A program made the translations under genes and the position numbers. From NCBI GenBank assembly GCA_026005015.1, contig BPKG01000001.1, forward strand, positions 62,001 to 126,000: a DNA stretch of 64,000 nt, given 5' to 3'. Position 1 is the first letter of the stretch, and each line of letters begins with the position of its first letter. The stretch is from Burkholderiales bacterium. GTDB taxonomy: Bacteria > Pseudomonadota > Gammaproteobacteria > Burkholderiales > UBA6910. The notes beneath the pieces were generated by a model that was not told the origin of the DNA, ran no database searches, and saw only the letters and a list, made by a program, of their open reading frames with translations. Below, in pieces: positions 37,978-47,100 of this stretch.

Positions 37978-38717
37978 AACATTTCCTGGTGGTTCAGCAT
38001 ACCTACTCGGAGTTCCTGGGTCTCATCGAAACCCGGCTGGAGCAGCGGGACATCGGTTTTACCTACGTGCGCCCGTTCACCGGCCAGAGCCTGCCGGGCA
38101 CGGCGCTCCAGCACGACGCCCTGTGGCTGCTGGGCGGGGCGTACCCCGTGACGGACATCGAGCGGCAGCCCTGGATCGACGACGAGCTGAGGCTCATCGC
38201 CCTGTTTCAGCGGGCCCACCGCCCGGTGGTGGGGCTGGGCTTCGGCGGCCTCCTGCTCGCCCGGGCGGCGGGCGGCGCGGCCCGCAGCGAGCCCGCCCAT
38301 ACCGCCTGCTGGACCCGGGCTCGAGCCACCGAAGGGGGACGCGGCGATCCCCTGGCCCAGGCGGTGGACGGGCGCCGGGTGCTGGTCATGTACAACGGCG
38401 CGGTGGATCTGCCCGAGGGCGTCGTTCCCCTGGCGGTGGACGAGCAGGGCCGCTGGATCGCCGCCCGCATGGGCGAGGCCGCCTACGCGCTCCTCTTCCG
38501 CCCAGAGCTCAAGCCCGGGATGCTGGAGGACATGATCATGGAGGAAGGGCGCCCAACCCCGGAGAATATCGGCGACCTCCTGGCCGAGGCGAGGAAGGAG
38601 TGGCCCGAGACCCAGGAAACCACCGACCGGGTCCTGGTGGCCTTGGTGTCCGCCCTGGACCTCATGCAGGAGCGGCGCAAGGCGCCGGTGTTCAGCCTCA
38701 ACGTGGTGGCCAAATGA
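37974..38717 (+). CDS. class I glutamine amidotransferase-like protein lacking catalytic residues
   Basis: The 247-residue protein has the fold pattern of a class I amidotransferase: WLLGGAYPVTD near residue 52, the elbow region RPVVGLGFGGLLLA (84-96) and the late YALLFRPE (171-178). In active enzymes the elbow reads G(I/V)CxGHQ and the late motif FHPE. Here the nucleophile Cys is Gly89 and the His is Arg176, so glutamine hydrolysis is not expected. A binding or regulatory role is inferred. It overlaps the LysR gene and the next small gene by ATGA, indicating tight coupling. Confidence 0.8.
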   Translation: MKHFLVVQHTYSEFLGLIETRLEQRDIGFTYVRPFTGQSLPGTALQHDALWLLGGAYPVTDIERQPWIDDELRLIALFQRAHRPVVGLGFGGLLLARAAGGAARSEPAHTACWTRARATEGGRGDPLAQAVDGRRVLVMYNGAVDLPEGVVPLAVDEQGRWIAARMGEAAYALLFRPELKPGMLEDMIMEEGRPTPENIGDLLAEARKEWPETQETTDRVLVALVSALDLMQERRKAPVFSLNVVAK

Positions 38718-39064
38718 GCCCCCGGGAAAAAGCCTTGCTCGAGCGCTACCGGGCCCTTTCCCTGGAGGACCGGCGCATGCTGGAGGCGTTCGCCGAGTTT
38801 CTCGCCGCCCGCTCCCCGGAGACCCCGCGCCGGGAAGCGCAAACCGAGCCACTCCCCATTCCCAGGCCGGAAAAGGAAACCGTGGTGCGGGCCATCCAGC
38901 GGCTGCGGGCCACCTACCCGATGCTGGATCCGCGGGTCCTGTTCCAGGAGACCTCCGTCTGCCTCTCCCGGCACGTGCTCCACGGCCAACCGGCCGAGGC
39001 GGTCATCGACGAGCTGGAAGAGGTGTTCTTCCGCCACTATCAGCGCACGAAGGCGGGAGGCTGA
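38714..39064 (+). CDS. small conserved-looking protein, unknown
   Basis: The 116-residue product is predicted to be mainly helical and charged, with blocks LSLEDRRMLEAFAEFLAAR and ETSVCLSRHVLHGQPAEAVIDELE. No domain is recognised and there is no signal or membrane segment. It overlaps the amidotransferase-like gene by ATGA and lies 67 bases before alr, so the LysR, amidotransferase-like and small genes act as one unit, possibly together with alr. Confidence 0.75.
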   Translation: MSPREKALLERYRALSLEDRRMLEAFAEFLAARSPETPRREAQTEPLPIPRPEKETVVRAIQRLRATYPMLDPRVLFQETSVCLSRHVLHGQPAEAVIDELEEVFFRHYQRTKAGG

Positions 39065-39131
39065 GCCGTGCCGGGAGCCGGGCCTGTCCCGCCGCGGGGC
39101 CGTTCTTCGCCTTCCTGATCGCAGCTCACCC

Positions 39132-40199
39132 ATGCGCCCGCTGCGCGCCGTCTTCGATTGGAGCGCCCTCGCCGCCAATTACGCCCTGGCCCGGCGCCTC
39201 GCCCGGGGCGCCCGTGCCTTGGCCGTCATCAAGGCGGACGCCTACGGTCACGGGTATCTCAAGGCGGCGCAGGCCCTTCGGGACGCGGATGGTTTCGCCC
39301 TCCTGGAGATCGACCAGGCGGCGGAGCTGCGGGACCGGGGGTTTCGCCAGCCGATCCTCCTGCTGGAGGGGTTCTTTTCCCCGGACGAGCTGGCGATGGC
39401 CGAGGCGTACCGGCTCTCGGTGGTGGTGCACAGCCTCGAGCAGCTCCGGATGCTCGCCGCGGCGCGCCGCTCCCGCCCGCTGGAGGTGTTCCTGAAGCTC
39501 AACACCGGCATGAACCGGCTGGGCCTGCAGGCTAGCGAGCTCGCTGCCGCCTGGGCGCTGCTCAAGGCCGCCCGGGGGGTCGAGGGCGTGGTCCTCATGA
39601 CCCACTTCGCCACCGCGGACGAGCCGGCGGAAGGGGTGGAGGCCCAGCTCGAGCGGTTCAACGCCATGACGGCCGGTTTATCGCTCCCCCGGTCCCTGGC
39701 CAACTCGGCGGCCCTGCTGCGCTACCCGCAAACCCATGGGGACTGGGTCCGCCCGGGCATCATGCTCTACGGGTCTTCACCTTTCGCCGACCAGGATGCG
39801 GAGGCGTTGGGATTGAGGCCGGTGATGACGTTGGAGAGCCAGGTAATCGCGGTCCAGTCCCTCCAGGCCGGCGACCGGGTGGGTTACGGAGGAACCTTCA
39901 CCGCCCCCCATCCCATGCGCATCGGCATCGTGGCCTGCGGCTACGCCGACGGCTATCCGCGCCACGCGGGCACCGGCACCCCCGTCCTGGTGAACGGGGT
40001 GCGCACCCGGACGGTGGGGCGCGTCTCCATGGACATGTTGAGCGTGGACCTGACCCCGGTGCCCGAAGCGGGTCTAGGAGCCCAGGTGACCCTGTGGGGA
40101 GAAGGGTTGTCGGTGGACGAGGTGGCCCGCGCGGCGGGCACCATCGGCTACGAGCTGCTGTGCCGCCTCACTTCCCGGGTGCCGCGGGAGGATCGCTGA
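39132..40199 (+). CDS. alr: alanine racemase
   Basis: Alr interconverts L- and D-alanine for peptidoglycan. The 355-residue protein has the PLP lysine in AVIKADAYGHG (about residues 34-44), the mid-sequence KLNTGMNRLG, and GDRVGYGGTFTA with the catalytic Tyr in the C-terminal beta domain, followed by the CGYADGYPR block. Length is normal. It ends six bases from the convergent small exported-protein gene. Confidence 0.95.
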   Translation: MRPLRAVFDWSALAANYALARRLARGARALAVIKADAYGHGYLKAAQALRDADGFALLEIDQAAELRDRGFRQPILLLEGFFSPDELAMAEAYRLSVVVHSLEQLRMLAAARRSRPLEVFLKLNTGMNRLGLQASELAAAWALLKAARGVEGVVLMTHFATADEPAEGVEAQLERFNAMTAGLSLPRSLANSAALLRYPQTHGDWVRPGIMLYGSSPFADQDAEALGLRPVMTLESQVIAVQSLQAGDRVGYGGTFTAPHPMRIGIVACGYADGYPRHAGTGTPVLVNGVRTRTVGRVSMDMLSVDLTPVPEAGLGAQVTLWGEGLSVDEVARAAGTIGYELLCRLTSRVPREDR

Positions 40200-40205
40200 A
40201 GCCTG

Positions 40206-40538
40206 TCAGTCGGTATTTTCGGGCGGCGACCACTCCCGCGGTTCGACCCCCAGGGGCCGCTCGAAAGTGTAGCGGAGCTGTTTGCCCACCAGGGCTTCCC
40301 CCGCCTCGTCGGTGCTTCGGCTGGGCAGGGTGAAGGGCAGACTCACCACCCACAGGGCGGCGCCGAGCACCGTCCCCACCACCCCGATGGGCCGGGCGAA
40401 CAAGACGTCGGCGGCCATGGCAGCGCCCGGGTCGCCCGTTTCCGGATCGTAGCCGGCTGCCGGCAGGGAGGCGGAGGCGCCCGTGAGGGCCAGGGCAAGG
40501 CCTGCGGCGGTCAACCGCTTGACGAGCGGGGTTTTCAT
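40206..40538 (-). CDS. small exported or membrane protein, unknown
   Basis: The 110-residue product has a signal peptide (MKTPLVKRLTAAGLALALTG, cleavage probably near residue 28) and one more hydrophobic segment (about 50-69, RPIGVVGTVLGAALWVVSLP), then a short polar tail. Similar small proteins in betaproteobacteria have no known role. It has its own promoter at 40575-40603 and an AAGGAG ribosome site, which supports real expression. Confidence 0.75.
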   Translation of the reverse strand: MKTPLVKRLTAAGLALALTGASASLPAAGYDPETGDPGAAMAADVLFARPIGVVGTVLGAALWVVSLPFTLPSRSTDEAGEALVGKQLRYTFERPLGVEPREWSPPENTD

Positions 40539-40856
40539 GGGCTCGGCTCCTTAGGTTGCAAGGCTTGAGCCCCCAGTATAGGGAACACCTCCTCAGAGAT
40601 CAAGAAAGCCGTTTAAGAATATCTCATAACACATTGCCTTACATGAAGGAGTTTGTCGAGCTTTGCGGATTTGAGCAGCCGCGGCCTGGCTTGCCCATCC
40701 GCCCGGGGTGCCTCCCTGCCCCGTCAAGACGTGGCCTGTCGGCGGGAAGGGCCGTCCCTTGATTCCCTGGACGATGTCGGTTAGCGTGTCTAGCTCCTCT
40801 GGTCTCCTCTACACCTAAGCCCCGACGGGACCCTGAACCCCCGCGACCTGCCCCCC
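40539..40856. other. 318-base gene-free gap between divergent genes
   Basis: The left third carries the promoter and leader of the minus-strand exported-protein gene. The rest leads into radA on the plus strand. A 68-codon frame at 40556-40762 has no ribosome site or family resemblance and is not called. No tRNA, repeat or terminator is seen, and no clear promoter for radA was recognised. Confidence 0.6.
40575..40603 (-). promoter_or_regulatory. sigma-70-type promoter of the small exported-protein gene
   Basis: On the minus strand TTGATC (40598-40603) is separated by exactly 17 bases from TATACT (40575-40580). Transcription would begin near 40568, about 30 bases before the ATG, with an AAGGAG ribosome site in the leader. 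Confidence 0.65.
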
Positions 40857-42227
40857 ATGGCGAAACCCAAGACCGTCTTTGCGTGTACCGAATGCGGCGG
40901 CCAGGTGCTCCAGTGGCAGGGACAGTGCCCCCACTGCCAGGCCTGGAACACCCTGGTGGAGACGGTGGCGGAAAAGGCGGCGCCCCGCTTCGCCCCCCTC
41001 TCCGAGGCGGGGGAGCTGCAGCTGCTCGCCGAGGTGGAAGCGGCGGAGCAGCCGCGGATCTCCACCGGCATTTCGGAGTTCGACCGGGTGCTCGGCGGGG
41101 GACTGGTGCCGGGGGGCGTGGCCCTCCTCGGAGGCGATCCCGGCATCGGCAAGTCCACCCTGCTCCTGCAGGCGCTCGCGCATCTCGCGCGCGAGCACCC
41201 GGTGTTGTACGTGAGCGGGGAGGAGTCGCCCCAGCAGGTGGCCCTGCGGGCGCGGCGGCTCGGCCTGCATGGGGAGCGCCTTCCCCTGCTGGCCGAGATC
41301 CAGCTCGAGCGCATCCAGGAAGCCCTCGCCCGCAGCCGCCCCAAGGTGGCGGTGATCGACTCCATTCAGACCCTCTATTCCGGCGCCCTCCAGTCCGCCC
41401 CTGGCTCCGTAGCCCAGGTTCGCGAGTGCGCCGCCCAGCTTACGCGGCTCGCCAAGGCGAACGCCGCCGCCTTGGTGCTGGTGGGCCACGTGACCAAGGA
41501 GGGGGCCCTGGCCGGCCCGCGGGTGCTGGAGCACATGGTGGACACGGTGCTTTATTTCGAAGGGGACACCCATTCCAGCTTCCGCCTGATCCGGGCCTTC
41601 AAGAACCGCTTCGGGGCGGTGAACGAGCTGGGGGTGTTCGCCATGACCGAGCGGGGTCTGCGCCCGGTATCCAACCCTTCGGCGCTGTTTCTCTCCCACC
41701 ATGAGCGGGAAGTGGCCGGCTCCTGCATCATGGTGACCCAGGAAGGCACCCGCCCCCTGCTGGTGGAAATCCAGGCGCTTGTCGACACCGCCCACGCCCC
41801 CAACCCCCGGCGACTCACCGTGGGGCTGGAACAGAACCGCCTGGCCATGCTGCTGGCGGTGCTGCACCGGCACGTGGGCGTCGCCTGCTACGACCAGGAC
41901 GTGTTCGTGAACGCCGTGGGGGGCGTCAAGATCGACGAGCCGGGGGCGGATCTGCCGGTGTGCCTGGCGATCGCCTCCTCCTTAAGCGGCCGTCCGCTGC
42001 CGTCCAAGCTGGTGGCTTTCGGAGAGGTGGGGCTCGCCGGGGAAGTGCGGCCGGTGCAGCGGGGCCAGGAGCGGCTCAAGGAGGCGGCCAAGCTCGGCTT
42101 CCATCGGGCGGTGGTGCCCAAGGCGAACGCGCCCAAGCATTCCCCCGCGGGAATCGAGGTGATGGCCGTGGAGCGCATCGAGCAGGCGATCGTCCTGCTG
42201 CGCGAAAGCGGCAACGGGCGCCCATAG
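40857..42227 (+). CDS. radA: DNA repair protein RadA (Sms)
   Basis: RadA is a RecA-like helicase that processes recombination intermediates. The 456-residue protein has the N-terminal zinc finger (CTECGG, CPHCQ), Walker A GGDPGIGKST, the RadA-specific KNRFG motif in FKNRFGAVNELG, and a C-terminal Lon-like domain. All parts are intact. It is followed 15 bases later by the PAS-AAA+-Fis regulator gene. Confidence 0.96.
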   Translation: MAKPKTVFACTECGGQVLQWQGQCPHCQAWNTLVETVAEKAAPRFAPLSEAGELQLLAEVEAAEQPRISTGISEFDRVLGGGLVPGGVALLGGDPGIGKSTLLLQALAHLAREHPVLYVSGEESPQQVALRARRLGLHGERLPLLAEIQLERIQEALARSRPKVAVIDSIQTLYSGALQSAPGSVAQVRECAAQLTRLAKANAAALVLVGHVTKEGALAGPRVLEHMVDTVLYFEGDTHSSFRLIRAFKNRFGAVNELGVFAMTERGLRPVSNPSALFLSHHEREVAGSCIMVTQEGTRPLLVEIQALVDTAHAPNPRRLTVGLEQNRLAMLLAVLHRHVGVACYDQDVFVNAVGGVKIDEPGADLPVCLAIASSLSGRPLPSKLVAFGEVGLAGEVRPVQRGQERLKEAAKLGFHRAVVPKANAPKHSPAGIEVMAVERIEQAIVLLRESGNGRP

Positions 42228-42242
42228 CACGCTGGACGATCC

Positions 42243-43715
42243 GTGGCCGCCGACGTTTCCTTGCCCGACGCCGCCGCCGCGATCCACGAGCAGGCGGTGC
42301 GCTCCCTGTTCCAGATGTTCGAGAGCATCTGCGAGGGGGCGGTGATCGTGGACCGGGAGGCCCGCATCGTCTGGATCAGCGACAAGTACCTGGCCCTGCT
42401 CGGGCTGGCAGGCGCCCATCAAGCCTTGGGCAAGCCGGTGGAGCAAGTAATCCCCGCGAGCCTCATGCGCCGGGTGGTGGAGACGGGGGAGCCGATTCTG
42501 CTGGACATCATGGAGTTCGGCCAGCAGTCCTTCGTGGTGACCCGCCTGCCCCTGCGCGGAGAAGACGGGCAGGTCACGGGGGCGGTGGGTTTCGTGCTCT
42601 ACGACCGGCCCCAGTATTTGAAACCCCTGGTGTCCAAGTTCACCCGCCTACAGCGCGACCTGGCGCGGGCCCAGCGGGAACTGGCCCAGCGCCGGCGCCC
42701 CAAGTACAGCTTTTCCAGTTTCGTCGGCACGAGCGCCGCGTCCCTGGAAGTGAAGCGCCAGGCGCGACGCGCGGCGCAGCTCGACACCACGGTGCTGATC
42801 CAGGGGGAGACCGGCACCGGCAAGGAACTCCTGGCCCACGCTATCCATGCCGCCTCGGCGCGTTCGGACGGCCCCTTCGTGAGCCTCAACCCGGCGGGGG
42901 TTCCCGAACAGGTCCTGGAACAGGAGCTGTTCGGGGTGGCGCCTGGCGGCGACGGCGCGGCGCGCCGCGTCCGGGAAGGCAAGCTCAAGCTGGCCCATGG
43001 GGGCACCCTGTTTCTGGACGAGGTGGGGGACATTCCGCCGGCGCTGCAACCCAAGCTCCTGCGGATGCTGCAGGAGCAGGAGTTCGAGCTTCCCGGCTCC
43101 CACAAGATCGTCCAGGTGGACGTGCGGGTGATCGCCGCCACGAGCCGGGATCTCAGGCGCCTGGTCCAGGAAGGGCGGCTGCGCGCCGACCTCTACTACC
43201 GGTTGAACGTGTTGCGCATCGACGTGCCCCCCTTGCGGGAGCGGCTGGAGGACCTGGAAGCCCTGTGCGAAGTGTTGCTCGAGCGCATCGCCGAGCGCAC
43301 CGGGCTTCCCCAGCGGGAGCTGGCCCGGGACGCCTTGGCCCTGCTACGGGCCTATTCCTGGCCGGGCAACGTGCGGGAGCTGGGCAACGTGCTGGAACAG
43401 GTCACCATGCTGGCGGAAGGCCGGCGCTTGGGGGCCGAGGACTTCGCCCACGCCCTGCCCGCCGCCCCCTTCGCCTATGGCCGGTGCGGTGGGGGCGGGG
43501 ACCCGGCCCTTCCCCGGCGCCTGGCGGAGGCGGTGGCCGAGTCTCAGCGGGAGGCGATTCGGGAAGCCCTCATCGCGGCCAAGGGCAACAAGGTGACGGC
43601 GGCCCGACTCCTGGGTATTTCCCGCGCCACCCTGTACGAGAAAATGGCGGCCCTGGGCCTCGCGTCTCGGCCGGCCGCCGTAGATGTCAAGTTTTTTAGA
43701 CATCGAAACGCCTGA
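42243..43715 (+). CDS. PAS-AAA+-Fis regulator (NtrC type) lacking the GAFTGA motif
   Basis: The 490-residue protein has a PAS domain (about residues 20-125), an AAA+ domain with Walker A GETGTGKE (188-195) and Walker B TLFLDEVGD (255-263), and a C-terminal Fis-type helix-turn-helix (NKVTAARLLGISRATLYEKM). The loop that contacts sigma-54, normally GAFTGA right after ELFG, reads GGDGAA (235-240). It therefore probably does not activate sigma-54 promoters and may act with sigma-70 or as a repressor. GTG start. The neighbouring acyl-CoA synthetase gene, 229 bases downstream, is a plausible target. Confidence 0.85.
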   Translation: MAADVSLPDAAAAIHEQAVRSLFQMFESICEGAVIVDREARIVWISDKYLALLGLAGAHQALGKPVEQVIPASLMRRVVETGEPILLDIMEFGQQSFVVTRLPLRGEDGQVTGAVGFVLYDRPQYLKPLVSKFTRLQRDLARAQRELAQRRRPKYSFSSFVGTSAASLEVKRQARRAAQLDTTVLIQGETGTGKELLAHAIHAASARSDGPFVSLNPAGVPEQVLEQELFGVAPGGDGAARRVREGKLKLAHGGTLFLDEVGDIPPALQPKLLRMLQEQEFELPGSHKIVQVDVRVIAATSRDLRRLVQEGRLRADLYYRLNVLRIDVPPLRERLEDLEALCEVLLERIAERTGLPQRELARDALALLRAYSWPGNVRELGNVLEQVTMLAEGRRLGAEDFAHALPAAPFAYGRCGGGGDPALPRRLAEAVAESQREAIREALIAAKGNKVTAARLLGISRATLYEKMAALGLASRPAAVDVKFFRHRNA

Positions 43716-43944
43716 GGGATCAATCCGCTCCCTTGATCCTGGGCTATCATGTCTGTCAAACCGGTCAAACCGGCGCCCAACGAGCCTCAGGTAAAAAAGA
43801 AAACGTCCCCTGCCGGGACCGGACGATTTCGATTGAGCCTTCGGTCTCCATGGTGACGGACCATGGACCGCTGTCCCGAGCGCCGTCATACACCTTAAAG
43901 GGACGCTCGGTAACGATGCCCTTCAGCGTATCGAAGGAGGAGGG

Positions 43945-45576
43945 ATGACCCGCGTGAATCCTTACAACGTGGCGCTGGACCGCAATCCGGCGAACTACAC
44001 GCCCCTTTCCCCTTTAAGCTTCCTGGAGTGGGCGGCCTACGTCTATCCGAAGCGGCCGTCGGTGATCCACGGCGAGCGCAGGATGACCTGGGCCGAGACC
44101 TACGCCCGCTGCCGGCGCCTCGCCTCGGCGCTGCAGCGCCGCGGCGTGGGGGAAGGGGACACGGTGGCCGTCATGGCCCCCAACATCCCCGCCATGGTGG
44201 AGGCCCACTTCGGCCCCGCCATGATCGGCGCCGTGCTCAATACCCTCAACACGCGCCTCGACGCCGAGGCCATCGCCTTCATGCTCCAGCACGGCGAAGC
44301 CAAGGTGCTGATCACCGACCGGGAGTTCTCCCCCACGATCGCCAAGGCCCTGGCCAGGCTGGAGAAGCGCCCCCTGGTGATCGACATCGACGACCCGGAG
44401 TACCAGGGGCCCGGCGAGCGCCTGGGGGAGAAGGAGTACGAGGCGTTCCTGGAGGAGGGCGATCCCGAGTTCCGCTGGTCGCTGCCCTCCGACGAGTGGA
44501 ACGCCATCGCCCTCAATTACACTTCGGGCACCACGGGAAATCCCAAGGGCGTGGTCTATCACCACCGGGGCGCCTATCTCAACGCCATCAGCAACATCCT
44601 GGTGTGGGGCATGCCCCATCACGCCGTGTACCTGTGGACGCTGCCCATGTTCCACTGCAACGGCTGGTGCTTCCCCTGGACTATGGCCGCCAACGTGGGC
44701 GTGAACGTGTGCCTGCGCAGGGTGGAGATCGGGCGCATGCTGGAGCTGATCCGCCGGCACCGGGTGACCCATTATTGCGGCGCTCCCATCGTGCACGCCA
44801 TGTTCATCAACGCCCCCGACGAGCTGCGAAAGGGCATCGACCACACGGTCCACGGCATGATCGCGGGCGCCGCGCCACCGGCGGCGGTGATCGAGGGCAT
44901 GGAGCGGATCGGCTTTAACATCACCCACGTCTATGGGCTTACCGAGACCTACGGCCCGGCGGCGGTGTGCGCCAAGCACCCCGAGTGGGAATCCCTTTCG
45001 CTGGCCGAGCGCACTCGCATGAACGGTCGCCAGGGTGTGCGCTATCCCACCCAACAAGGCATGACGGTGATGGATCCCAAGACCATGGAGGAGGTGCCCT
45101 GGGACGGGGAGACCATGGGGGAGATCATGTTCCGCGGCAACATCACCATGAAGGGCTACCTCAAGAACCCCAAGGCCACCGAGGAAGCCTTCGCCGGAGG
45201 CTGGTTCCACACCGGCGACCTGGCGGTGATGGAGCCGGACGGCTATGTGAAGATCAAGGACCGCTCCAAAGACATCATCATCTCCGGGGGCGAGAACATC
45301 TCCTCCATCGAGGTGGAGGACGTGCTCTACCGGCATCCCGCGGTGCTCGCCGCGGCGGTGGTGGCCAAGCCCGACGAGAAATGGGGCGAGACCCCGTGCG
45401 CCTTCGTGGAGCTCAAGGAAGGCGCGGCCGTTACCGAGGAGGCACTGATCGAGTTCTGCCGCCAGAACCTGGCCCACTTCAAGTGCCCGAAGAAGGTAGT
45501 GTTCGAGCCCTTACCCAAGACCTCCACGGGGAAGATCCAGAAGTTCGTGCTCCGGGAGCGGGCGAAGGCGCTGTGA
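43945..45576 (+). CDS. AMP-forming acyl-CoA synthetase, medium/long-chain type
   Basis: The 543-residue ANL-superfamily ligase activates a carboxylic acid to its CoA ester via an acyl-AMP. The P-loop-like YTSGTTGNPKGVVYHH, the VYGLTETYGP motif, GWFHTGDLAV and the C-terminal catalytic-lysine region KTSTGKIQKF are all present. The pattern resembles ligases for medium-chain or methylthiopropionate-like acids. A strong AAGGAGGAGG ribosome site precedes the ATG. It leads the acyl degradation/Liv cluster and is followed 19 bases later by livG. Confidence 0.92.
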   Translation: MTRVNPYNVALDRNPANYTPLSPLSFLEWAAYVYPKRPSVIHGERRMTWAETYARCRRLASALQRRGVGEGDTVAVMAPNIPAMVEAHFGPAMIGAVLNTLNTRLDAEAIAFMLQHGEAKVLITDREFSPTIAKALARLEKRPLVIDIDDPEYQGPGERLGEKEYEAFLEEGDPEFRWSLPSDEWNAIALNYTSGTTGNPKGVVYHHRGAYLNAISNILVWGMPHHAVYLWTLPMFHCNGWCFPWTMAANVGVNVCLRRVEIGRMLELIRRHRVTHYCGAPIVHAMFINAPDELRKGIDHTVHGMIAGAAPPAAVIEGMERIGFNITHVYGLTETYGPAAVCAKHPEWESLSLAERTRMNGRQGVRYPTQQGMTVMDPKTMEEVPWDGETMGEIMFRGNITMKGYLKNPKATEEAFAGGWFHTGDLAVMEPDGYVKIKDRSKDIIISGGENISSIEVEDVLYRHPAVLAAAVVAKPDEKWGETPCAFVELKEGAAVTEEALIEFCRQNLAHFKCPKKVVFEPLPKTSTGKIQKFVLRERAKAL

Positions 45577-45595
45577 CCCGCGGGGAAGACAAGCC

Positions 45596-46354
45596 ATGGC
45601 GGTGAACGGGGAGATCATTCTCGAGACGCGGGGACTCACCAAGGAGTTCAAGGGGTTCGTCGCCGTGGACGACGTGAACCTCAAGGTGCGGCGGGGCACC
45701 ATCCACGCCCTGATCGGGCCCAACGGGGCGGGCAAGACCACGGTCTTCAACCTGCTCACCAAGTTCCTCGAGCCCACCAGGGGGACCATCCTGTACAACG
45801 GGGAGGACATCACCCGGGAGAAGCCGGCCCAGATCGCCCGCCGGGGGATCGTGCGCTCCTTCCAGATCTCGGCGGTGTTCCCCCACCTCACGGTGCTGGA
45901 GAACGTGCGGGTGGCGCTGCAGCGCAGGCTCGGCACCTCCTTCCATTTCTGGCGCTCGGAGAAAAGCCTGGAGGTCTTGGACGACCGGGCGCTGGAGCTG
46001 CTCGCCGCCGTGGACCTACAGGACTACGCCCACACCGTCACCGTGGAGCTGCCCTACGGGCGCAAGCGGGCCCTGGAGCTCGCTACCACCCTGGCGTTGG
46101 AACCGGACCTGATGCTGCTGGACGAGCCGACCCAGGGCATGGGCCACGAGGACGTGGGACGCGTGGCGGAGCTGATCAAGCGGGTCTCCGCCAACCGCAC
46201 CGTCCTCATGGTGGAGCACAACCTGAACGTGGTGGCCCAGCTCTCCGACACCATCACCGTGCTGAACCGGGGACAGGTGCTGGCCGAGGGGAGCTACGAG
46301 GAGGTCTCCAACGACCCGAAGGTCCTGGAAGCCTACGTGGGGACGGCCCAATGA
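45596..46354 (+). CDS. livG: branched-chain amino acid-type ABC transporter ATPase LivG
   Basis: The 252-residue ATPase has Walker A GPNGAGKTT, a LivG-type insertion before the signature region (PYGRKRALELA in place of LSGGQ, common in LivG) and Walker B LMLLDEPTQGM. It would energise uptake with LivF, LivH and LivM at the inner membrane. The substrate is uncertain because the genes are embedded in a fatty-acid cluster. It overlaps livF by ATGA. Confidence 0.92.
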   Translation: MAVNGEIILETRGLTKEFKGFVAVDDVNLKVRRGTIHALIGPNGAGKTTVFNLLTKFLEPTRGTILYNGEDITREKPAQIARRGIVRSFQISAVFPHLTVLENVRVALQRRLGTSFHFWRSEKSLEVLDDRALELLAAVDLQDYAHTVTVELPYGRKRALELATTLALEPDLMLLDEPTQGMGHEDVGRVAELIKRVSANRTVLMVEHNLNVVAQLSDTITVLNRGQVLAEGSYEEVSNDPKVLEAYVGTAQ

Positions 46355-47073
46355 CCAGCGCGTTCAAACCCGACGTGGAGATGCTGCGGGTCTCCGACCT
46401 GCACGCCTTCTACGGCGAATCCCACATCCTGCACGGGATCGACTTCGTGGTGAACCGGGGCGAGCTGGTGACCCTCCTTGGCCGCAACGGCGCCGGCCGC
46501 ACCACCACCCTCAAGGCGATCCTGGGTCTTGTGGACCGGCGCACGGGCTCGGTCATGATCAACGGCCGGGAAGCGATCAGCCTTCCGCCCCACCGGATCG
46601 CCCACCTGGGCGTCGGCTACTGCCCTGAGGAGCGGGGCATCTACGCCAGCCTCACCTGCGAGGAGAACCTGCTGCTGCCGCCGATGGTGTCGAGCGGCGG
46701 CATGAGCCTCGAGGAGATCTACGAGATGTTCCCCAACTTGAAGGAGCGCCGCCACAGCATGGGCGGGCGGCTCTCCGGCGGGGAACGGCAGATGCTGGCC
46801 ATGGCCCGGATCCTGCGCACGGGAGCGCGGCTCCTGCTCCTGGACGAGATTACCGAGGGCCTGGCCCCGGTCATCGTGCAGACCCTGGGACGGGTGCTGC
46901 GCCAGCTCAAGGACAAAGGATTCACCATCGTGCTGGTGGAGCAGAACTTCCGCTTCGCCGCGCCGCTGGCCGATCGCCATTACGTGATCGAGCACGGGCG
47001 TATCCTGGACATGGTGAGTAAGGAGGAGCTGGAAGCGAAGATGGATCTGTTGCACGACTATTTGGGTGTCTGA
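46351..47073 (+). CDS. livF: ABC transporter ATPase LivF with Walker A Lys to Arg
   Basis: The 240-residue second ATPase has the Walker A motif GRNGAGRTTT, in which the normal Lys is Arg50. The signature LSGGERQM and Walker B LLLLDEITEGLAP are intact. The codon is CGC, not a one-base ambiguity of a Lys codon. Either the site is degenerate and LivG drives transport, or Arg is tolerated in this subfamily. It overlaps livG and precedes the binding-protein gene by 27 bases. Confidence 0.92.
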   Translation: MTSAFKPDVEMLRVSDLHAFYGESHILHGIDFVVNRGELVTLLGRNGAGRTTTLKAILGLVDRRTGSVMINGREAISLPPHRIAHLGVGYCPEERGIYASLTCEENLLLPPMVSSGGMSLEEIYEMFPNLKERRHSMGGRLSGGERQMLAMARILRTGARLLLLDEITEGLAPVIVQTLGRVLRQLKDKGFTIVLVEQNFRFAAPLADRHYVIEHGRILDMVSKEELEAKMDLLHDYLGV

Positions 47074-47100
47074 CAACCCTGACTGGGAGAGGAGAAAGCG

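Noticed and set aside
40556-40762. 68-codon plus-strand frame in the gap before radA
   Set aside because: No ribosome site, no hydrophobic or domain pattern, and it overlaps the opposite-strand promoter.
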